DNA from: J027 sp965215855
GTDB taxonomy: Bacteria > Chloroflexota > Anaerolineae > Aggregatilineales > J027
Direction of reading: 5' to 3'
Assembly: GCA_965215855.1 (NCBI GenBank)
Contig: CBDCER010000003.1
Span: 1,364,001 to 1,428,000, forward strand
Length of the DNA stretch: 64,000 bases
The translations under genes were made by a program, and so were the position numbers. The notes beneath the pieces are model-generated. The model was not told where the DNA came from. It was given only the letters and a program-made list of their open reading frames with translations, and did not search any database. Shown in pieces: positions 34,766 to 43,886 of this stretch (positions are counted from its first letter, which is position 1; every line of letters starts with the position of its first letter).

Positions 34766-35936
34766 AACACTGGCGATTCAAGGGGGTACACCCGTTCGTG
34801 ATACATTGTTGCCGTATGCCCGGCAATATGTGGATGATGATGATATTGCAGCAGTCGTCACCACCCTGCAGTCCGATTGGCTAACTACCGGCCCACTGGT
34901 TGATGAATTTGAGCAGGCGTTTGCAGCTTTCGTGGGCACAAAACACGCGGTGGCTGTGAGTAACGGAACAGCCGCGCTCCATGCTGCGATTTTTGCGCTA
35001 GATATTCAGCCTGGCGATGAGGTCATTGTCACGCCGATAACATTTGCTGCCAGCGCCAATTGCGTGCTATATCAAGGTGGTACACCAGTTTTTGTCGATG
35101 TTGAGCCAGATACTTTGCTGATTGATCCGGCTCAGGTCGAATCCAAAATCACCTCTCGCACTAAAGCCATTATCACAGTCGATTATACCGGCCACCCCTG
35201 CGATTATGATGCGTTAAACACCATTTCTGAAAAGTATGGCCTGGCGATTATTGACGATGCTTGCCATGCTGTCGGCGGTAGCTATAAAGGCCGGGCGGTA
35301 GGCACACTGGCGGATTTGAACACTTTTAGCTTTCATCCTGCCAAGCATTTAACGACTGGCGAAGGGGGGATGATTACTACCAACGATGATGAATATGCCC
35401 ACCGAATGCGCGTTTTTCGTAATCACGGTATCACCACCGATCATCGTCAGCGGGCCGAGCGCGGTGGCTTTTTCTATGAGATGGTGTACTTAGGCTATAA
35501 CTATCGTATCACAGATATTCAGTGTGCTTTAGGTCTTAGCCAACTAAAGAAGTTACCGGGTGCTGTGCAGAAACGGCAGCACCTTGCGGCGATGTATGAT
35601 GCAGCCTTCGCCAGCATGGATGCTGTTAAACCGTTGACGGTGCGTTCCAATGTTGCTCATGCTTATCATCTATATATGGTACAGTTTGATACCGATGTCC
35701 TCGGCATGAATCGAGGTGAGATTTTTAGGGCGTTGCGGGCGGAGAATATTGGCGTGAACGTCCATTATATTCCAGTACATTTGCATCCCTACTATCAAGA
35801 ACATTTGGGGACAAAACCAGGTTTATGTCCGGTGGCCGAAGTCGCCTATGAACGGCTGGTTACGTTGCCCCTGTTTCCACAAATGACAGAAGCCGATGTG
35901 GATGATGTCATTCTGGCGATACAGAAACTCGGTTGA
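34755..35936 (+). CDS. pseC: UDP-4-keto sugar aminotransferase (PseC)
   Basis: I use the ATG at 34755 (393 residues). The DegT/DnrJ/EryC1 aminotransferase fold is plain: SNGTAALHAAIFALDIQPGD, IIDDACHAVGGSYKGRAVG and the PLP lysine K197 in FSFHPAKHLTTGEGG. It converts the PseB product to UDP-4-amino-4,6-dideoxy-L-AltNAc with glutamate as donor. Its neighbours on both sides belong to the same pathway. The overlap with pseB shows coupling. Confidence 0.93.
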   Translation: MVAETLAIQGGTPVRDTLLPYARQYVDDDDIAAVVTTLQSDWLTTGPLVDEFEQAFAAFVGTKHAVAVSNGTAALHAAIFALDIQPGDEVIVTPITFAASANCVLYQGGTPVFVDVEPDTLLIDPAQVESKITSRTKAIITVDYTGHPCDYDALNTISEKYGLAIIDDACHAVGGSYKGRAVGTLADLNTFSFHPAKHLTTGEGGMITTNDDEYAHRMRVFRNHGITTDHRQRAERGGFFYEMVYLGYNYRITDIQCALGLSQLKKLPGAVQKRQHLAAMYDAAFASMDAVKPLTVRSNVAHAYHLYMVQFDTDVLGMNRGEIFRALRAENIGVNVHYIPVHLHPYYQEHLGTKPGLCPVAEVAYERLVTLPLFPQMTEADVDDVILAIQKLG

Positions 35937-35938
35937 CC

Positions 35939-36664
35939 ATGCGAACCGTATGTATTATCCAGGCCCGCATGGGCAGCACGCGCCTGCCTCAGAAAGTGCT
36001 ATTGCCGATTCTCAGTCAGCCGATGTTGTGGTGGGACATCCATCGCGTGCAAAAGTGCCGAATGGTCGATGAAATTGTCGTTGCCACCACCGATAAACCC
36101 CAAGATGATCCTATTGTTGAATTATGTCAGCAATCGGACTGGCATTATTATCGTGGCAGCGAGGATGATGTATTGGATCGCTACTATCAGACGGCTATGC
36201 AATTTGAGGCCGATCACATTGTGCGGATTACGTCAGATTGCCCACTGATTGATCCTCATGTGACAGATGGTGTCATCGCTGCTTATCACAGTGTCGCGCC
36301 CGCTGTTGACTACGTCAGCAATATCATCGAACGTAGCTACCCACGCGGCCTGGATACGGAAGTATTAAGCTTCGCTTCGCTAGAAACGGCTTGGCACGAA
36401 GATCAATCATCCTGGCGCGAGCATGTGACACCCTATATCCACCAACAACCGGAAAAGTTTCGTCTACACAGTATCACCAACCCCACCAATTTCTCACATC
36501 ATCGCTGGACGGTCGATACGCCGCAGGATATGGATCTGATACGTCGGATATATGATCGTTTTGGGCACGGTGATTTTCACTGGCGAGATGTTATACAATT
36601 GCTAACTCAGTACCCAGAATGGCTGGATATCAACCGCAATATAGAGCAGAAACCACTATCATGA
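35939..36664 (+). CDS. SpsF/COG1861-type cytidylyltransferase
   Basis: The ATG at 35939 lies two bases after the pseC stop (241 residues). The protein starts MRTVCIIQARMGSTRLPQKV, the nucleotide-binding P-loop of SpsF-like CMP-sugar synthetases, with DDVLDRYYQTA and RITSDCPLIDPHV following. In pseudaminic acid clusters such proteins are often the CMP-activating enzyme. Its presence next to a NeuA/PseF-like gene at 28588 means one of the two may serve a different sugar. It overlaps the next gene by 4 bp. Confidence 0.87.
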   Translation: MRTVCIIQARMGSTRLPQKVLLPILSQPMLWWDIHRVQKCRMVDEIVVATTDKPQDDPIVELCQQSDWHYYRGSEDDVLDRYYQTAMQFEADHIVRITSDCPLIDPHVTDGVIAAYHSVAPAVDYVSNIIERSYPRGLDTEVLSFASLETAWHEDQSSWREHVTPYIHQQPEKFRLHSITNPTNFSHHRWTVDTPQDMDLIRRIYDRFGHGDFHWRDVIQLLTQYPEWLDINRNIEQKPLS

Positions 36665-38163
36665 GCAAATCGTTGTTGATTCGGGCAGATGCCAGTATCC
36701 AAATGGGGAGCGGCCATGTGATGCGCTGTTTGGCATTGGCACAGGCAGCTCAGGACGTCGGACGGCCAGTCCATTTCGTGTCAGCCTTGTTGCCCTCCGC
36801 CCTCGAATCCCGTATTCGTCAGGAGGACATGGCGGTACAGCGGATCATGGTTGATCCCGGCAGCCACCAGGATGTCATGCAGACTCTTGCCATTGCAGAG
36901 CAGCTCGGTGAGTGTTGGATGATGGTAGATGGCTACCATTTCGGCGCTGAATACCAAAAAACGCTCAAAGACGTCGGAATGAAGGTGTTGTTTGTTGATG
37001 ACTACGGTCACGCCGATTATTACTATGCGGATTTCCTGCTGAATCAGAACCTCAACGCTGATGAACTTCTCTATGATAGCCGGGAACCTCATACCGAACT
37101 GCTGATCGGCACACGTTACACGATGTTGCGCCAGGAATTTCGGCAGTGGGCAGGCTGGCAACGGCAAATACCCGCCATCGCAAAGAAAATTCTGGTTACA
37201 CTAGGTGGTGGCGATCCGGATAATGTGACACGCAAAGCAGTGCGGGCGCTGCGCGAACTTGAGATCGAAGGTCTGGAAGCTGTTGTGGTAGTGGGTGGCA
37301 GCAATCCTCATCTGGAAAGTCTACGAACAGAAGTTGAACAGTCATCATTTCCAATCGACCTACACCAAAACGTCACAAATATGCCAGAATTAATGATGTG
37401 GGCGGATATAGCAATCTCGGCGGGCGGCTCAACGTCCTGGGAGATGGCATTCTTTGGGGTACCACGTCTGGTAATTGTGCTGGCCGATAATCAGCGCGAA
37501 ATTGCTCGTCAATTGGAATTGGAAGGAGCAGCGATTAATTTGGGTGGGCATGAAGCCGTGACTTACGATCAAATAGCACAAACATTAAAAGTGTTGCTGG
37601 TAGACGAGAAAAAACGCCGTGCAATGGCCGAACGCGGTCATAAGATGGTAGATGGCCGAGGTGTGGAGCGCGTCATCGCTGCCATGAGTGAATTACAACT
37701 ACGGCGAGCGATTCCTGACGATTGCAGTCTGCTGTGGGAATGGGCGAATGATCCAGTGACGCGGCAGATGTCCTTTTCATCTGATCCCATTCCTTGGGAC
37801 TCGCATGTAGGATGGTTCGAGAGCAAAATCAACGACCCAAATGCCTTACTGCTAATCGCATTTGTCGATAGCGAAATCGGCCAGGTTCGTTTTGACCTTG
37901 AAGACAATACCGAAGCCGTCATCGGCGTTTCGATTGCTCCCAACCAGCGAGGTATGGGCTATGGGGCAAGATTGATTCAGTTTGGAACAGCGGAAGTGTT
38001 ACGTGTCTGGCAGGTTGAGCGTGTCCATGCCTATATCAAGCCCAGCAATATCGCATCATTGAGAGTATTCGAGAAAGCAGGCTATCAAGACGCCGGTATT
38101 GAACACTATGGCGATCATCAAGCTACACATATGATATTTGAGAGGAACAATGTACGCAATTAA
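36661..38163 (+). CDS. pseG: PseG-like UDP-sugar hydrolase fused to a PseH-like acetyltransferase
   Basis: The ATG at 36661 overlaps the previous stop and gives 500 residues. Residues 1-335 are PseG (GSGHVMRCLALAQA, ILVTLGGGDPDNVTRKAVRAL, ISAGGSTSWEMAFFGVPRLV), which removes UDP from the diacetylated altrose intermediate. Residues about 340-500 are a GNAT domain (LRRAIPDDCSLLWEWANDP, GVSIAPNQRGMGYGARLIQF, NIASLRVFEKAGYQDAG) matching PseH, the N4-acetyltransferase. Acetylation precedes hydrolysis, so one protein would carry two consecutive steps. No separate pseH gene is present, which supports this reading. Confidence 0.92.
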   Translation: MSKSLLIRADASIQMGSGHVMRCLALAQAAQDVGRPVHFVSALLPSALESRIRQEDMAVQRIMVDPGSHQDVMQTLAIAEQLGECWMMVDGYHFGAEYQKTLKDVGMKVLFVDDYGHADYYYADFLLNQNLNADELLYDSREPHTELLIGTRYTMLRQEFRQWAGWQRQIPAIAKKILVTLGGGDPDNVTRKAVRALRELEIEGLEAVVVVGGSNPHLESLRTEVEQSSFPIDLHQNVTNMPELMMWADIAISAGGSTSWEMAFFGVPRLVIVLADNQREIARQLELEGAAINLGGHEAVTYDQIAQTLKVLLVDEKKRRAMAERGHKMVDGRGVERVIAAMSELQLRRAIPDDCSLLWEWANDPVTRQMSFSSDPIPWDSHVGWFESKINDPNALLLIAFVDSEIGQVRFDLEDNTEAVIGVSIAPNQRGMGYGARLIQFGTAEVLRVWQVERVHAYIKPSNIASLRVFEKAGYQDAGIEHYGDHQATHMIFERNNVRN

Positions 38164-39199
38164 TGGACGTGCAATTGGCCCTGGAACGTTAACATACATC
38201 ATCGCAGAACTCTCCGCTAACCATAACCAGGACTTCGATCAGGCGGTGAAACTTATCGAAGCGACTAAGGAAGCCGGGGCAGATGCTATAAAACTACAAA
38301 CGTATACACCCGATACCCTCACCATCGACTCCGATAAGGAATATTTCCAGATTGGCGAGGGCACGATCTGGGAAGGCTACAACCTGTATCAACTCTATGG
38401 CGAGGCTTATACTCCCTGGGAATGGCAGTCCAAACTAAAAGCCGTCGCTGATGATCTGGGATTAGATTTGTTTTCCAGTCCGTTTGACGCGAGCGCAGTG
38501 GACTTTTTGGAAGAAATGGATGTTCCGGTCTACAAAGTTGCGTCGTTTGAAAATGTGGATCTACCCTTGTTGCGAAAGATTGCCAAAACTGGCAAGCCGG
38601 TCATAATGTCCACCGGTATGGCGACGCTAGCCGAGATTGATGAAGCTGTCCAAACATTACGCGATGCGGGTTGCAGACAGTTGGCACTCCTCAAATGCAC
38701 CAGTGCTTATCCCGCGCTGCCAGAAGATATGAATCTACGGACGATTCCGCATTTGGCCGACGCATTTGGTGTGCCCGTCGGGTTATCAGATCATACATTG
38801 GGTGTGGCCGTACCGGTGGCCGCAATAGCACTGGGCGCGTGCATCGTTGAAAAGCACTTCACGCTCTCCCGCAATATACCAGGGCCAGACAGTGCATTTT
38901 CACTGGAACCACACGAATTTGAGACCATGGTGGATGCTGTGCGCGTTGCCGAAAAAGCCTTGGGCATGGTGCAATATGGTGTGAGTGATAAGGAAGGAGC
39001 CAGTCGCGTTTTTCGCCGGTCGTTATTTGTGGTGCAGGATGTTAAAGCGGGCGAGATGTTCACCTCAGAAAATGTACGCTCCATTCGCCCTGGCTACGGA
39101 TTGCACACACGCTATCTGGGCGAAATCATCGGGCGTAGGGCAGCGCAAGATATTGAACGTGGAACGCCACTGGAGTGGGCGCTAGTAGCGGGTAGCTAA
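38150..39199 (+). CDS. pseI: Pseudaminic acid synthase
   Basis: I chose the ATG at 38150, 14 bp inside the previous gene, with AGAGGA just upstream (349 residues). The NeuB-type barrel shows YIIAELSANHNQDFDQAVKL, AIKLQTYTPDTLTIDS and KVASFENVDLPLLRKIAKTG. A C-terminal SAF (antifreeze-like) domain begins near residue 285 (SLFVVQDVKAGEMFTSENVR). It condenses the 6-deoxy-AltdiNAc with phosphoenolpyruvate to form pseudaminic acid. The family's sialic- and legionaminic-acid synthases are close relatives, but PseB/C/G neighbours favour pseudaminate. Confidence 0.93.
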   Translation: MYAINGRAIGPGTLTYIIAELSANHNQDFDQAVKLIEATKEAGADAIKLQTYTPDTLTIDSDKEYFQIGEGTIWEGYNLYQLYGEAYTPWEWQSKLKAVADDLGLDLFSSPFDASAVDFLEEMDVPVYKVASFENVDLPLLRKIAKTGKPVIMSTGMATLAEIDEAVQTLRDAGCRQLALLKCTSAYPALPEDMNLRTIPHLADAFGVPVGLSDHTLGVAVPVAAIALGACIVEKHFTLSRNIPGPDSAFSLEPHEFETMVDAVRVAEKALGMVQYGVSDKEGASRVFRRSLFVVQDVKAGEMFTSENVRSIRPGYGLHTRYLGEIIGRRAAQDIERGTPLEWALVAGS

Positions 39200-40602
39200 T
39201 GGCTGAAAAAAACATCGTCATTCTGATGCCTGCCGCTTGGAGCGTGCGGAACGTGGCCGATTCCGGAGTATTGCGCCTCTTAATTGATGCGGGGATCAAT
39301 GTTCATCTCGTGATGACAGAAATTCCCGATGAAACGCAGCTTGCGAACAGCGATCTGAGATTGGCAACCACCCGTCAGCAAATGATAACCCCGCCTACCA
39401 AACGCTCTTTCCCCGACCTGGATGGTGTCATCAAAAGTGCCTACCATCAACATCATCGTACTCAAACTTATCCGCTACTCCGGCGCTGGTTTGAACGCAA
39501 CTATACGCCCTGGCAGCGGTTCCGTGCCACTATCATGAATTTTCTGGGCTGGGTGGGCAAGTTTTCGTTTACCTATCGGCTCGTGCGAGCCTATCCTGAA
39601 TGGCACTGGCGTTTTACCCGTAATCTGGAGCCGGTGCGAGAGCAATTGCGAGGGTTGGATGCTGACCTGGTGTGGTCAACAGCGAACATCGCAACAGATG
39701 AAGCTCCATATATCTTAGCCGCGCAAGACCTACGAACCCCGACAGTCACATCTATCTTGAGTTTCGATAACCTCACGACCCGCACAGTATTGCCGGTCTA
39801 CGATCATTATATGGTCTGGAACCAACGCATGAAAAGCGAGGTGCAACGATTCTATGCACAGGTTCCCAGTGAGAAAATCACTATCACCGGTACACCACAA
39901 TTTGATTTTCATTTGCGCGACGATTTGAAATGGTCACGTGAAGAGACACTTGCTTACCTGGGGGTATCACCGGATGCACAGTATTTCTTGTATGCCACTC
40001 GCATTTACGAACTCGGTCCAGAAGAAGACCAACTGGTCAGGCAGATCGCTGAATATATACAAGCTGATCCTGTTTTAAAAGACTATTGGTTGGTGGTGCG
40101 AATTCACCCTTTGGATTCACCGGAGCGGTGGGAAGCCACCCTCGCGGGTCTTGATAATATTGTGATTACCTCTGCTATGAAACATAGCGTTAATGTCAAC
40201 TACTGGGGAATGATGTATTTGGAACAGCAAGCCTGGCTTGTGAATTCTCTCGCTCATACCGAAGCCGTTCTCAATATCTCTTCTACCATAACCTTAGATG
40301 CAGCCATCCTGAATAAACCGGCAATATGTATTGACTTTTCCAACGAACCCCAAAGTGCCAGAGATATTTACTATCAAGAGCATTATGCAGACCACTACCG
40401 GCCCATCATTGAGAGCGGCGGTGTTAGCACAGTCCATGATTGGGCTGAATTGGTAGACGCCATGCACCGGGTATTAGAAAACCCAGATTTCAACAAATCC
40501 GCCAGAAATGAAATGGTGCGCCAGGAATGTGGCTTGATAGACGGCCAAGCTGCTCAACGAATTAGTGAGACTTTACTGGACCTATTGCAAACGAGGAACT
40601 AA
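39199..40602 (+). CDS. Putative surface-glycan transferase, GT-B-like, 467 residues
   Basis: This is an uncharacterised protein with a two-domain plan. The N-terminal half has NIVILMPAAWSVRNVADSGV and DADLVWSTANIATDEAPYIL. The C-terminal half has ITITGTPQFDFHLRDDLKWS, YWLVVRIHPLDSPERWEATL and NISSTITLDAAILNKPAICI. TGTPQFDF and R(I/P)HP are shared with the 32321 protein, suggesting a common GT-B family. Its ATG shares a base with the pseI stop. Being coupled to pseI, it is a good candidate for the transferase that uses CMP-pseudaminate; this is inference. Confidence 0.7.
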   Translation: MAEKNIVILMPAAWSVRNVADSGVLRLLIDAGINVHLVMTEIPDETQLANSDLRLATTRQQMITPPTKRSFPDLDGVIKSAYHQHHRTQTYPLLRRWFERNYTPWQRFRATIMNFLGWVGKFSFTYRLVRAYPEWHWRFTRNLEPVREQLRGLDADLVWSTANIATDEAPYILAAQDLRTPTVTSILSFDNLTTRTVLPVYDHYMVWNQRMKSEVQRFYAQVPSEKITITGTPQFDFHLRDDLKWSREETLAYLGVSPDAQYFLYATRIYELGPEEDQLVRQIAEYIQADPVLKDYWLVVRIHPLDSPERWEATLAGLDNIVITSAMKHSVNVNYWGMMYLEQQAWLVNSLAHTEAVLNISSTITLDAAILNKPAICIDFSNEPQSARDIYYQEHYADHYRPIIESGGVSTVHDWAELVDAMHRVLENPDFNKSARNEMVRQECGLIDGQAAQRISETLLDLLQTRN

Positions 40603-41961
40603 ATGCGAGTTTTGTTCCTGATCCATAATTACCCGCCACATAATATCGGTGGCGTGGAACTATACACATCGGCAGTCGTTGATAAACTCTGCCAGCAAGC
40701 CGAAATAGCTGTGGCTTATCCTGTGCAAGATCCTAGCCGGGAGTCGTTGAGCTTGGTTCAACGCCAGGACGCGCATGGCAATCGTCTCTATGAAATCACG
40801 GGCGCATTTCATAATATTTGGGCGCTCAATTTTGTTGCAGATCATCCTCAACAGAAGCCGTTCATGGCTATACTCAATCAGATTTTGGATGATGTACAGC
40901 CCCATGTTGTTCATTTACAACATCTATTGGGTTACCCGGTGTTGGCCGTATTGCAGGAACTCAAAAATCGCAACTTACCCATCATCTATACTATGAGCGA
41001 CCACTGGTTTGTCTGTCCACGGGTTCATGCTTTGCGATCTAATCTGACTCCCTGTACAGGCCCCGAACATGGCCTGTGGACGTGTGCTGCCTGCATGACT
41101 GAAAAAATCCCGCTGCGGATCGCTAATCCTATACTGGCCGGGGCCAATAAAGTTGGTCTCTTGCCATTAGCCACACGCCTCTTGCCAGCACACTCAAAAG
41201 CTGGCGCGATGATGAGGCGAGATACGGTTATTCAAGCTGCGTTTCCATTTTTCGACCACTTGCTCAGTCCATGCGAGTCATTGATTGAACGCCTGGTTGC
41301 ATGGGGATTGCCCGGCGAGAAAATGCAATATGTACCCTATGGCAATGTCCTCCCCGAACACGTTGCACCACCACGCCAGAGGAGAATGGGTGAGCCACTT
41401 AAGATTGGGTATTTGGGCGCATTTGTACCCGGCAAAGGCCCTCATGTTGTCGTTGAAGCCGCCAGACTTTTGTTCCAGGAAACAGGTAAACAGTTTATTT
41501 TTTATTTTCATGGTTCTGGTAAACAAGGGAAATACACGTCAGCCATCGAGAAACAGGCATCAGATTTGCCAAATGCACTCCTGATGGGACGCTACGCCCG
41601 CAGCGACCTGGACGAGATTATGAGCAATCTGGATTGTGTCGTAGTGCCAAGCCTATGGTATGAAACTTCGTCGTTTGTGATCTCGGAGGCGTTCTTACAT
41701 CTTGTTCCGGTAGTAACATCCGATTTAGGAGCCATGCGTGAGCGCGTGAATGGTGGCAGTCAGGGTGGAATCGTCTTCGAGCCGGGTAATCCTCGGGCAC
41801 TGGCTGATACGCTGCTACGATTGCAACAGGAGCCGAGATTATTGGAGGAGTTACGCCGCACCATCCCGCCAGTGACGCTGGTCTTCGATCATGTGCAGAC
41901 GTTACTCGAAATCTACGAGCATCATATCGCGGAGAAACAAAACATAAATGGACATCCATGA
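40603..41961 (+). CDS. GT-B family 4 glycosyltransferase
   Basis: The 452-residue protein begins MRVLFLIHNYPPHNIGGVEL, the family 4 glycine loop. The middle has a Cys-rich insert (WFVCPRVHALRSNLTPCTGP, CAACMTEKIP) seen in a subset of GT4 enzymes. The donor domain has LKIGYLGAFVPGKGPHVVVE and the E-x7-E region as VVPSLWYETSSFVISEAFLH. It acts in the cytoplasm on a surface glycan. GAGG precedes the ATG. It overlaps the methyltransferase gene by 14 bp. Confidence 0.88.
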   Translation: MRVLFLIHNYPPHNIGGVELYTSAVVDKLCQQAEIAVAYPVQDPSRESLSLVQRQDAHGNRLYEITGAFHNIWALNFVADHPQQKPFMAILNQILDDVQPHVVHLQHLLGYPVLAVLQELKNRNLPIIYTMSDHWFVCPRVHALRSNLTPCTGPEHGLWTCAACMTEKIPLRIANPILAGANKVGLLPLATRLLPAHSKAGAMMRRDTVIQAAFPFFDHLLSPCESLIERLVAWGLPGEKMQYVPYGNVLPEHVAPPRQRRMGEPLKIGYLGAFVPGKGPHVVVEAARLLFQETGKQFIFYFHGSGKQGKYTSAIEKQASDLPNALLMGRYARSDLDEIMSNLDCVVVPSLWYETSSFVISEAFLHLVPVVTSDLGAMRERVNGGSQGGIVFEPGNPRALADTLLRLQQEPRLLEELRRTIPPVTLVFDHVQTLLEIYEHHIAEKQNINGHP

Positions 41962-42871
41962 GCAAATCGAATCAGGCAAGTTGGTCTGCCCCAAGACCAA
42001 AAAACCTCTAAAACTTAGTGCTGATCGTGAATGGTTGACGACTGATGATGAAACTGAACGGTACAGGTTGATTAATCGACGTGTGCCAGTTTTATTGATT
42101 GATGAAGCATGGGCCGATCAACATATCAGTGCTTCTGAGCGAATGATAAAAGAATATGATGCAAAGACTCGTGACAAGAAACCGTCTTTAGTAGCCTGCC
42201 TGAAGGCCAAAATGGTTCAGGACTATCGGAACCCTGCCTGTCGGATCGCTTTTCAAAGTATCTTTGATAGTCAGTCGGCTGATGCTCTATATCTATCTGT
42301 TGGCGGTGGGCCAACACGCCCACACCCCAAATTAGTTAACCTCAATCTGGGGCTATTCCCAAATGTTGAAGTCGTGGCAGATGCCCATCACTTACCTTAT
42401 GCAGATAACAGCGTCGATGCGATCTTTTGTGAAGCTGTATTGGAGCATCTCCACGATCCTGTGCAGGCGATCCAGGAAATGTTCAGAGTTATTAAACCTG
42501 GCGGAAAGGTATTTGCAGCCACACCATTCCTACAAGCTTATCACGGATATCCCCATCATTATCAAAACTTCACCCTGACCGGCCACCAGAATATATTCAA
42601 GATGCGGGGTTTTGAAATTGTAGAAGCCGGAACCTGTGTCGGACCTATATACACGCTGGTCAGTTTGATTTCGACCCTCATCCATGAATTTTCACCTCGA
42701 ATATTGAAATTGCCATTACGGGTAACCTGGGGATTGCTTGGGGCCGTATTGCGCCCTATTGATAAATTGATTAATCATAAGCCCAATGCTCATATTCTGG
42801 CCTCAACCACCTATTTGGTTGCCCAGAAGAATCCTCAAGATGTGGTGCATGATAACGGGCAAAGTGAATGA
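41948..42871 (+). CDS. Class I SAM-dependent methyltransferase
   Basis: This 307-residue protein has an N-terminal Trm112-like segment (GKLVCPKTKKPLKLSADREW) lacking the second zinc knuckle. A Rossmann methyltransferase domain with LYLSVGGGPTRP as motif I follows. The post-motif region reads AIFCEAVLEHLHDPVQAIQE and VIKPGGKVFAATPF. It probably methylates a sugar or lipid carrier of the locus. Methylation of a glycan's non-reducing end often serves as the export signal read by a Wzt C-terminal domain, and such an ATPase is encoded at 29426; the link is inference. Confidence 0.83.
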   Translation: MDIHEQIESGKLVCPKTKKPLKLSADREWLTTDDETERYRLINRRVPVLLIDEAWADQHISASERMIKEYDAKTRDKKPSLVACLKAKMVQDYRNPACRIAFQSIFDSQSADALYLSVGGGPTRPHPKLVNLNLGLFPNVEVVADAHHLPYADNSVDAIFCEAVLEHLHDPVQAIQEMFRVIKPGGKVFAATPFLQAYHGYPHHYQNFTLTGHQNIFKMRGFEIVEAGTCVGPIYTLVSLISTLIHEFSPRILKLPLRVTWGLLGAVLRPIDKLINHKPNAHILASTTYLVAQKNPQDVVHDNGQSE

Positions 42872-43794
42872 TGACATCGCTCGACATCATAATTGTCAAT
42901 TGGAATGCCGGAAATCTGCTCTTGAACTGCCTGCATTCTATTGAGACGGTTGACCAGAATAATTTTAATCTCAACCGGATAGTGGTCGTCGATAACGCTT
43001 CATCTGATGGCTCTATTGATCATCTGGATGATCTAAACCTACCATTGATTATTATCCACAACGCAGAAAATCGTGGATTCGGAGCCGCCTGTAACCAGGG
43101 AGCCGCAGATAGTCAGGCAGATTATCTGCTGTTTCTTAACCCAGATACACGCTTATCCTCTGATACGTTGGATCAAACAGTGTCATGTATGAACAGCGAG
43201 GAGCGCCAGGCGATTGGAATTATGGGGATACAGTTGGTTGACCAGGATGGCATTGTAATGCGTTCTTGTTCACGCCTCGTCAGCCCCCTGCACTTATTAA
43301 ACGACATCTTGGGACTCAGTGCCTTGCTACCTCGTCATTTTGGCGGTCTGCATCTGAAGGACTGGGATCATCGCCACTCACGCCCAATCGGCCAGGTCAT
43401 CGGTGCATTTTATTTTGTCCGAGGTGCATTGTTCAAAGAATTGAGAGGATTCGATGAACGCTTTTTTGTGTATTTTGAAGACTTAGATTTTGCATTTCGC
43501 GCCAGTCAGTCAGGTTGGCAAAGCTATTATCTGGCGGATGTGCAAGCGTTTCATGAAGGTGGTGGCACAAGTCAGCAGGTGAAAGCCCATCGCCTGGCTT
43601 ACTTACTACACAGCCGCATTCTCTATAGCTATAAGCACTTCAGTTGGTTGAGTGCCACACTAGTTACGCTGGCAACGCTGTTCATTGAACCATTGACGCG
43701 TCTGATATTCTTGCTGGTTGTCCGGCGCTCCAGCGGTGAAGCCATACAAATGCTCAAAGGGTATCAGATTCTATGGTCCCGCCTTATTCGCTAA
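42868..43794 (+). CDS. Family 2 glycosyltransferase, rhamnosyltransferase-like
   Basis: The 308-residue GT-A enzyme starts SLDIIIVNWNAGNLLLNCLH. It has VVVDNASSDGSIDHLDDLNL, FLNPDTRL (DxD-type) and a late FFVYFEDLDFAFRASQSGWQ, the typical ED(x)D motif of WbbL-like transferases. The C-terminal ~40 residues are hydrophobic and could anchor it to the membrane. It overlaps the methyltransferase gene by 4 bp and is the last gene of the plus-strand glycan locus. Confidence 0.88.
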   Translation: MMTSLDIIIVNWNAGNLLLNCLHSIETVDQNNFNLNRIVVVDNASSDGSIDHLDDLNLPLIIIHNAENRGFGAACNQGAADSQADYLLFLNPDTRLSSDTLDQTVSCMNSEERQAIGIMGIQLVDQDGIVMRSCSRLVSPLHLLNDILGLSALLPRHFGGLHLKDWDHRHSRPIGQVIGAFYFVRGALFKELRGFDERFFVYFEDLDFAFRASQSGWQSYYLADVQAFHEGGGTSQQVKAHRLAYLLHSRILYSYKHFSWLSATLVTLATLFIEPLTRLIFLLVVRRSSGEAIQMLKGYQILWSRLIR

Positions 43795-43828
43795 GACAAG
43801 CTACAGTCTTCGCGTTAGTTGCAGGAAC

Positions 43829-43872
43829 AAAAAGAACCTCCAAAATGGAAGCCCTTTTGTTGAGTTCTTTTT
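43829..43872. terminator. Hairpin terminator between the glycan locus and sqdB
   Basis: AAAAAGAACCTC pairs with GAGTTCTTTTT (one bulge), enclosing a second stem CAAAA/TTTTG. The A-rich left and T-rich right arms suit termination in both directions, and the genes on either side converge. Confidence 0.7.
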
Positions 43873-43886
43873 ATCAGGCGGTGCAG

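Noticed and set aside
36619..36664. An N-terminal extension of the PseG-PseH protein starting at 36619
   Set aside because: The extension lies inside the upstream gene and is not PseG-like; the ATG at 36661 with an ATGA overlap matches the family start.
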